Assembly: GCA_036426205.1 (NCBI GenBank)
Contig: CM071573.1
Location: 69,057,425 to 69,121,424, forward strand
Direction: 5' to 3'
Length of the DNA: 64,000 nucleotides
Source: Ascaphus truei
Taxonomy: Eukaryota; Chordata; Amphibia; Anura; Ascaphidae
Shown here: one piece after another, positions 56,851-64,000 of the stretch
Position numbering within the stretch: the stretch's first letter is position 1
How the letters are laid out: every line of letters starts with the position of its first letter
Program-made: the position numbers and the translations under genes
The notes under the pieces: generated by a model
Told to the model about the DNA's origin: nothing
What the model saw: the letters and a program-made list of their open reading frames with translations, nothing else
Databases searched by the model: none

Positions 56851-57352
56851 GCAATACATTTTCATCTTCATTAAGTGATTTCACTGCCACACTCCAAGCT
56901 CATTCTCCGAGAGTGGTTTTCTGAGAACTTAAACCTCAAGCAGCAATCCCACCCAATGTTATTTATTTATTTTTTAACAAATTACAAACCGGGGGGAAGG
57001 GAGGATCCTCCGAAGTTGAGCCGCTCTATTTTTAGCTCAGGGACCCCATAGTTTCTGGGCGATTTATCGGTTGTTGGGTTATTTGATCAGTTTTAATTTA
57101 AGATACGTGCCACGGAATAAAATGGTTTCTCAAAACCAGGAGAGGTTCTGACATTAAATTTGAAACCGAAGGCTAATTTTTCACACCGAGTGAATTTTCT
57201 AATTGTAACCCCTCTGCTGTGACAGACGCCAGCGACACAGGGCAGTAAAACGGACTATGTTATAATAAACATTTGGCCATTCTCATAGTTAGCTGTTTCC
57301 AGTGGAGCCTGACACCTATTGCAGGACAATGTGTTGTGAGTTTTCCTATCAT

Positions 57353-57763
57353 TTAAAGAGGCAATCCATGATGTTTTTTTCTTTCTTTTTAGACGGGATG
57401 GAAGGAGGGGATCTCTGGAGATGAACCCCGTTCATTTTAGTTCCGGGGACCCCCTGCTTCCAGAGGTACTTATCTCCATAGTGGGTGCCGGTAACAACTC
57501 CGGGGTTCACATTATGGCTGATTTTCAAAGCTCCCCGGCCCTGCAGGCCAATAGGAAGCTGTGACATCACCCGGACATCATCCTATTGGCCCATATGACG
57601 CAGGGGCTTTAAACGGCAGATACTGGCACCCCCTTCGGAGGTAAGTATTTCCGGAAGCAGGGGGTCCCCAGGGCTGAAATGAATGGGGTTCAGCTCCGGA
57701 GACCCCCTGCTTCAATCCTGTATTAAAAAAAAGAAAGACAAAATCCATGGATTGCTTCTTTAA
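57353..57763. mobile_element. TTAA-flanked MITE, intact reference copy of the 'GACCCCCTGCTTC' family
   Basis: TTAA at both ends; termini TTAAAGAGGCAATCCATG and TTAAAGAAGCAATCCATG (inverted). Arms of about 190 bp carry GGGGACCCCCTGCTTCC and GAAGCAGGGGGTCCCC, and the centre has GCCAATAGGAAGCTGTGAC and its partial inverse. 411 bp, non-coding. T2/Kolobok-like or piggyBac-like by target; relatives at 11.4, 12.0, 17.5 and 58.9 kb. Confidence 0.85.
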
Positions 57764-58850
57764 CGAGAATAAAGAAAAGGATTTGAAAAGCTAATGCAAA
57801 AAGAGCCAGTACAGTAGTTTGGGGGTTTCATCTTGTATGGAAAGGAAAATAAAATGTAGGTCTCTGACGTGGAAAAACACCTTTTTTAGAGAATTAGCAA
57901 CAGCTGCGTGTGATCTTGGAATAGGTCAGTGTGCTTTCAAGAAAGTAAAATGTAAGCTCTTTAGGGCAGTGATTCATTCCACTCGTAATTTTGCTGTCAA
58001 GAGCCGTTAAAGCACCAGTCCAGCGTTTCCTTCGCATATTTTGAGTGGACGTCTTCTGATTCTGCTGCAATTTGCTCCTTTTCTCCCAGGAGAAGAATAT
58101 GGACTTTGGCCGGAGAGTCCGTCAATAATGAGAACATCCAGATGATGCATAACCTCCTCGTTATTGACTGGCTGGTAAATTGTTTTGCTATGGATGGAGA
58201 CACAGACCAGGAGCAACCACAGGTCTCTATGGTATTAGCTATAGTAATAAACTAATTTGTTTTAGCAACATCCCATTTAACAGACAGTAGAGGGCATAAC
58301 TGAGTTTTATTCTCATTTAAAGGTAGAAGCAACTACCTTCCTCTCTCATATTCATCCCAGTCTTTCCCCTTCCTTATCAAATGCGTCTCTACCTACTTAT
58401 TTTCATCTAATTAGCACCTTTGCATGTATTATTTTTGTTTCAGTAAGATGGGGGAAAGTAGGTGGCATGAGGCACAGAGACGAGTAGGGAGCAGTCAGCT
58501 CACTGCAGGAGCTGGCAGCACGCTGTTATTTTCAGTCCTTGTTGAATGCAGCTCTGACAGGCTGATGAATAGAGTGGCAATTAGACAGAGGGAAATGTTC
58601 GCCCAACTCTTTGTCTTCCATTCCTTGGTGCAGGGATAGAGCACTGGGACCATAGCGGTTGGCAGATGATGTAGACAGGATGCTATTCAGCTGCTGACAC
58701 TCTGGTCCTGGAGGCTACTTAGTTTATTATCGGTTTTGTTTGTATTTGTGCTTATGCAGAAATGATTGTCAGAGTTTTACTGCTCAGTGCTTTTTGCATC
58801 TTGCCACTCTGATTTTTGCCAGACATTCAAACATTTGTGTCCAAATCTTT
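57764..58850. other. No recognisable gene
   Basis: The sequence has a 68-codon minus frame (58,203-57,997) without family signature. No repeats recognised. Confidence 0.3.
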
Positions 58851-58851
58851 G

Positions 58852-59260
58852 ACTAAAGCAGCAATCCTGCCTATTTTACCTATTGATTTCTTCTGACTGA
58901 ATTCAAACCCGGGGTCCTGCAGATCGAGCTGAACAGGGCTATTTTTAGTTCAAGCGATCCCGAAATACTTATCAGTTTAGTTGTCAGTGTTTTCTTTCCC
59001 GTTAGGGAACTTAAAATAGCCACCAGATGTCGCGGGTTCCATAGGACAATAGGAAGCCACAACCTCACTGGTGGGTGGAGTCGTGTCATTGCGGCTTCCT
59101 AATGGAAAACCACCGTGGCCTCCAACTAAACCATTAAGTATCTCAGAAACTGGGGCGATCCCCAGATCTAACAATACCACGGTTTATCTCCGGAGGACTC
59201 GCCGGTTCCAATTATCAATATGTATAAGGGGCAGGATTGCGGTTTCAAGGTGCAGTTCCT
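58852..59260. mobile_element. TTAA MITE family, diverged copy
   Basis: TAAAGCAGCAATCCTGCC at the left; CAATAGGAAGCCACAACCTC and GTATCTCAGAAACTGGGGCG inside. The right side is truncated or diverged. Confidence 0.55.
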
Positions 59261-59480
59261 CTTAGTCACATTAGAGTGAAAGCACTCAGGTATGGGCTAT
59301 TTATAACCTGTGTTTAGAATGTCACCACTATTTGGCCAACTCAGTGCAGATAGGAGAGGGAAGGAGAGATTACAGGCAATAACAATCTAATTATGTATGT
59401 CATTATATAAGTATATCTATAGGGAAAAAAATAAAAATCATATAGATATAAGTATATGACAAGGAGATACCAGCCCTAAT
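59261..59480. other. Probable 3' flank or UTR of the RTE LINE
   Basis: No coding signal; it precedes the C-terminal coding remnant on the minus strand. Confidence 0.3.
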
Positions 59481-61760
59481 AAATGTAACAGCCCCAGAGG
59501 CACCTTTCTCAATATCTTCAGCCCTTGTTGACCTACTGCTGGATGAAGGCCTTCCCAGTGATCTTCCAGATGCCTCTCTTCTCCACATTGCTCCAACACA
59601 TTTTCTGATTTCATCCTCCCCAATTTACTTTGGTCGTTTTGGTCTTTTAATCTCCCTTGGAATGCAGTCAAGTACCATCTTTGTCCAATGGTGGTAATTT
59701 CTTCCTGTGATATATACAGCCCACTGCCATTTTAATTTCTTCACCCTTGTGGTGATGATGTCAGATTTTTGTTCGGTTTCAAACCCATTCACTCTTTATC
59801 CTGTCTCTGTTCGAATAATACCCAGCATACATCTCTCCATAATTCTTTGCATTGTCTGAAGCTTCTGAATTATGGGTCCAAGTTTCACACCCATAAGTGA
59901 GCACGGGAAGAATACACTGGTCAAAAAATTTCTTACAAATGTGCTCCATCCCATCTTTATTCTCCTATTGATTTTATTTAGAAGGTTCCTATCTATTGTT
60001 ATTTCCGGCCAAGGTAGACATAGTCTTCAACTTCTAGTTCTATTCCATTTATTTCATTCTTTCAATACTTTACCCATTTGTTGAACATCACTTTGTTTTT
60101 GTTGATATTCCTACGGAGACCCAAATTCTTACTTGCTTCATCGAGTTCTCCAATTTGTTGCTGAAGGTCTTCTGGACTTGTGGCAGAAATAACAATGCCA
60201 CCTGCAAATCGCAGGTGACTCAAATATTCATTGTTAATTTTGATTCCTTTTTCTACCCAATCTAATGCTTTGAACAATTCTATAAGTGTTGCAGTAAAAA
60301 GCTTTGATGATACAGTGTCTCCCTGTCGCACTCCCTTGCTGATCCTTATCTTGCTTGTATCTTCATTTAATCTAATGTTTGATGTGGCATTCTCGTAAAT
60401 GTTCTTGATAATATCAATGTACGTTTCTTCAACATTTTGTCTTAGTGTATATAGGACTGCTGAGGTGTAGACAGAATCAAATGTTTTTTCGTAATCTATG
60501 AATCCTAACAGTGGTAAATCGTATTCATTAATTTGGGAAATCCCTTCTCGTACGACTTGGATGTGGTAGATTTTGTTTTATCCACTGCGAAATCCCACTT
60601 GTTCTCTAGGCTGGTCAAAATCCAGAATCTGTTGCATCCAATTAGTGAGTATCTTAGTGATTATCTCCATTAATTTAAGTAATTGGAAGTAGACAGATTT
60701 GTCTATAGTTTTTGCGGTCTTCTTTGTCTCCTTTCTTGTGGATGAGGATAACTATTTGTCTTCTGGAATTTTCCTGTTCTTCAAGCAGCATGTGAAGAGT
60801 TTTGCAAGGATTTTTTCTACTTCCTGCTCAGCTGCTTTCAAAATTTCAGTTGTAATTCCATCTTCTCTGGGAGGCTTCCCGTTCTTCATGGATTTTATTG
60901 CTTTTGCCACTTCTGGAAGGTCGCATAGTACATCATTGGTGGTTTCTTTTTGCTTGTCCTCTGCTGGATTATACCCTGTGTTATTATTCTGTGTTAACGT
61001 ACAATTTCATGTGGAAGTCCTCAACTCTCTTTATGACAAGTGCACGGTCCTTTATTGTTGATCAATCGTCTTGATGAGTGCAATGATTTGCTTCTTTCTA
61101 ACCATAAGTCACTGCTTTGTCTTCTTTAAGCTTGCGTTATCTTCAATAGTCTTCCTCACCATATCACAGTTACATTTTCGTACATCTTCCGTTATACGTT
61201 TGCAGATTGTCTTGCACAGTTCTGCATATTCAATTCTTATTCTTACGTCTCGGAATTGCTTCATTTCTTTTTGTTTCCTCATTGTTTTGTCTCGTCAGAT
61301 CTTTACTTATCCTGTTTTTTGTCAGCAACGCCTCCATTTTTTTTCTGCACTTTCAACTACAATCTTCATCAATTCTTCACAATTGTTTGTTAAAGTGTTC
61401 CCACGCATTTTGAGCACGCTGAAGGGATTTTTCAGTTCTAGTTGAAGTTCTCTGCTGTAATTCTTAAGGTTATTGAAGTTGATTTGTCTGATTTTTAATC
61501 AGTTTTCTTCTTTCCAACTTCATATTCAGATGTAATCTGCAGCGAACCAATCTGTGATCACTCTGTGTTAAACCGGACAAGGACTGTGCAGCCTTCAATC
61601 ACGTGTTTCTTGTTATTTAGCATATATTCAATTTCATTCCTGACTACATCGGGTCCATTTTATGTCCATTTTCTATTTGGATTATTCTTGAAAATGAATT
61701 CTTGATGTTGAAGTTTTCACATTCTGCAAATTCTATAATTCTGTCCCATGTTCATTCCTG

Positions 61761-62946
61761 GGTAGAAAGGGTAGAGAAGAACCCAGTGTAGCACTCAAGT
61801 TCACCCTCTGGTGATTAGTGTATGGTTTAAAATATAAACTTTATTAATACAACACATATATAAAATAATGGGTGTTAAAATGACGTACTAGAGGTCGTGG
61901 GATCGAAATACTGACAGCCATAGGGCTCGCAATCAATATAATAGGCGTCTCCTGTTGTGTATCGATATCACACAGGAAACTAAATCCTTATAAAAAACCT
62001 CAGTGAGGGTGAAAGGTAGGGTTAACTCGACGATGTACTATATCACCAGGTCACAATAGGCAGTATATGTGTAGCGGTCATGTAAAATGCCTACAGTCAT
62101 CTCTCCTGCTGGCAGCAAGGCCTGGTAAGTGTGGGCATGCCAGCAGTAATCATGGAGGTTTTCCCTCACACCCTGGTGGGGTGCCCTGTGTATGGATGGG
62201 ACTGGTCACATGCTCTGACTCCATGGTTAGTGATGTCAGAGGTGTGTCAGCCTCAGAAGTTACATAAGGCACAGCACGGTGACTAACAGTTAGTGTTGAG
62301 GAAGGAGTTCAAGTTCTTGCAAGGTGTTTGCAGAGTTCAGAGACTAGTGGACAATTATGTTATAGTAGCTGATATAGGAGTCTGTGTCCAGGGACCTGGC
62401 ACAGAGCAGTGAATCCCTATTTTAGGAGACATACCTACCAAAGGGAAGCGGCTGGAAAATGATTGGCTGAGTACACCCCATTGTGGAGGGCAGCTATGCC
62501 CACCAGTACAATAAAGATGGAGCTGATCAGAAAGACCCCTGTGTGTGAGAGTATAATTACACAGGAGGTTGCACCACCGAGGAGTTCCTCACCAGGACCA
62601 TCCCCATGCGGACGCAGGGACCCTGATGAGGTGGAGGCGCTGCACTGGAACTAGGTGAGACTCAGCACACTACCTCAGCTGCCTGTCTGGACGGGTCCTC
62701 CCCACACACCATCATGCGGGAGACTCAGGAGTCCTGTAGCCAACAGGTGCACCACCCGACACTACCATACTGTAATGGGGACCGGTTAGACCACAGGGGC
62801 CAATGTGAGATTGGGTGGGCCAGAAATACCGTTACATATGCATAAACCACAGGTGGTAATGGTGTGACTGGTAGTGACTGGTGTACTGAAACAAATATAT
62901 TGTGCACCAGTAGGTCTCAATATGCAGTCTGGAAAGCCTTCCTCAC
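61761..62946 (-). mobile_element. 1.19-kb insertion with 12-bp target duplication inside the RTE LINE
   Basis: TGTTCATTCCTG occurs at 61,749-61,760 and 62,947-62,958 and belongs to one codon stretch (RNE) of the endonuclease, so the RTE frame resumes across it. A 12-bp duplication suits target-primed (LINE or PLE) integration rather than an LTR element. On the minus strand AATAAAGTTTATATTTTAAA lies near the 61,761 end, suggesting that is the 3' end. It contains an LTR-like insert at 62,070-62,836. Confidence 0.75.
62070..62836 (+). mobile_element. LTR-like insert with TATG duplication, nested
   Basis: It starts TGTAGCGGTCATG and ends AATACCGTTACA, giving TG...CA and a short inverted TGTARCGG. 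TATG flanks it at 62,066-62,069 and 62,837-62,840. AATAAAG near 62,511. GATGAGGTGGAGGCGCTGCA before the end parallels GTGGAGGCGTTGCACC at 37,178, so it belongs with 35,968-37,309. No gag or pol. Confidence 0.65.
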
Positions 62947-63357
62947 TGTTCATTCCTGTTACTGTAACCAACTGATGCTTTGTCTTTCTAATGGGCACCA
63001 ACCTTTGCATTGAGGTCTCCCATAATGATCTTGAGGGGACCATTTCCACTGTTGTTAAGTTGGTTGATTTCATCATAGAAGTCTTCCACTTCATTGTCTG
63101 CATGACTTCATGTTGGAACATACAGTTGGGTTATTTGAAGGTTTATCTCAACCCTGTATGTCAACTGAATGACTATTCTGTCTGCTCTTTCTGATGAGCT
63201 TTCATCCTCCACTATGTTGTTTCTCCATATCTTGTTAATAATGAAGCCCCACTTCAGATTCTTCCATTATCTATACCTCTGTAATAGAATTGGTGTCCGC
63301 TTCTGAGCTCAGTGAGGCCTTCATCTTTTCTTCTAACTTTACTAAGGCCAATGTCAA

Positions 63358-63836
63358 TGTTCCAAATTAATAAACGGGGTTCAGTTGATAATAAGTAGTT
63401 TATTGTACAGTATAATCATACTCATTCAAATGTGGAGTGTCCAGGCAGCAACCTTTATACATATTTGGTTCCTTTGTCTAAACGGTTACTAGGCAGATTA
63501 TACTAACCACTCCGTAATTCTTAAACCAATCATCTTACAGCTCATTAAACATGGTTAGAACTGGTCTCAAAACAGCTATGAATAGGTACTTGGTACTCAC
63601 TAACACAAGAATATGGGCGTTACTTTAGGCACAGTCGTAAATCTACTCAGAAACTAAACTCTCTCATTCACACCACATACACATTCTTACTCACAAAATG
63701 GATACTAGACATAACTGACTTTACAAAATGGAAACTGAACATCACTTTCAATTTTTCTCCAGAGACCCCCCCCCAGTCCATTTCAATAATATATCAACAG
63801 TATCTTCATTTCAGTAATATTATTTCGTCACCGACA
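63358..63836 (-). mobile_element. LTR-like insert in the RTE endonuclease
   Basis: On the minus strand it starts TGTCGGTGACG and ends TTAATTTGGAACA. AATAAACTACTTATTATC lies about 30 bp before the end, an LTR-like polyadenylation arrangement. RTE coding resumes on both sides (ITLDI before, DIGLSKVRR after). CCAATGT lies on both sides (63,348-63,354 and 63,841-63,847), but not flush with the ends, so the duplication is uncertain. No internal genes, so probably a solo LTR. Confidence 0.6.
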
Positions 63837-64000
63837 ATATCCAATGTAATCTTTTCAAGTACGTACGTCTTCCAGTTGCCGCAGTGCTGCTTCACTGGAG
63901 AGAGTCCGGCCGTTGTAGGTAGCCAGGTTTAGGTTTGAATGACAGCTTTGGTTTAAGCTCCAGGGATTCTTAGCACCCTCTGCTTTCGTGTCTTCCTGAA

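Larger units (their letters stand above)
59480..63940 (-). pseudogene. RTE-clade LINE (endonuclease-RT), split by two insertions
   Basis: Minus-strand remnants in order. N-terminus of the endonuclease near 63,930: ATYNGRTLSSEAALRQLED. Then at 63,340 DIGLSKVRRKDEGLTELRSG; at 63,025 KIIMGDLNAKVGA; at 61,735 RIIEFAECENFNIKNSF. RT: IDYEKTFDSVYT (about 60,490), SKGVRQGDTVSSKLFTATL (60,330), HLRFAGGIVISATS (60,210). C-terminal RVKKLKWQWAVYITGR near 59,745. The endonuclease type (TYNVRTLSS, FAEE/FAEC) points to the RTE clade, the source of BovB. Many stops and frameshifts; the catalytic FADD reads FAGG. Nested insertions lie at 61,761-62,946 and 63,358-63,836. Confidence 0.85.

Overview
The window reads as non-coding, repeat-dense vertebrate DNA, most likely from an anuran amphibian. 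This is inferred from the mix seen: a Tx1/L1-type LINE, a Penelope-like element (PLE), an RTE-clade LINE, many TTAA-flanked (T2/Kolobok-like), hAT, PIF/Harbinger-like and Tc1/Tigger-like miniature elements, long (GT)n and (AT)n tracts, and CpG-rich LTRs. I recognise no host protein-coding exon, rRNA or tRNA gene. All coding sequence I can identify belongs to broken retroelements, and the organism call remains an inference.

Layout. 1-13 kb: miniature elements, one LTR-like block (1.56-2.93 kb), an hAT MITE with a perfect 8-bp target duplication, and isolated ribozyme-like cassettes. 13.5-15.8 kb: a second LTR-like block. 18.2-18.5 kb: a 21-bp minisatellite. 22-26 kb: LINE 3' ends, palindromic MITEs and a (GT)64 tract. 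27-31.6 kb: a PLE remnant (GIY-YIG endonuclease, minus strand) with several inverted or palindromic cassettes. 32-38 kb: GC-rich LTR-type DNA, one 1.34-kb LTR with a 4-bp GATC duplication, and a CR1/L2-like 3' end. 39.7-55.7 kb: a minus-strand Tx1/L1 LINE bounded by a perfect 16-bp target duplication, but 15.9 kb long because ORF2 and its upstream region occur about two and a half times. The extra copies are riddled with 1-base indels. 55.9-59.3 kb: more MITEs. 59.4-63.95 kb: an RTE-clade LINE on the minus strand, split by two nested insertions.

The most unusual signal is a short cassette found at least eleven times on both strands: YTGANRA, one extra A, a short hairpin, then GAAACG(C/T)GT. 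It resembles a type I hammerhead ribozyme core with a tiny third stem, as described for newt satellite 2 and Penelope-like elements, but nearly all copies carry the same extra A before stem II. One copy lies on the 3' side of the PLE endonuclease, where a PLE terminal repeat belongs. Several copies sit in long inverted repeats or back-to-back palindromes.

The second main point is technical. 45.40-52.66 kb repeats 39.8-45.35 kb with a surplus of single-base deletions over substitutions, and with abrupt junctions at about 45,397 and 47,037. That looks more like unpolished long-read gap fill, or a mis-assembled tandem, than ageing of real copies.
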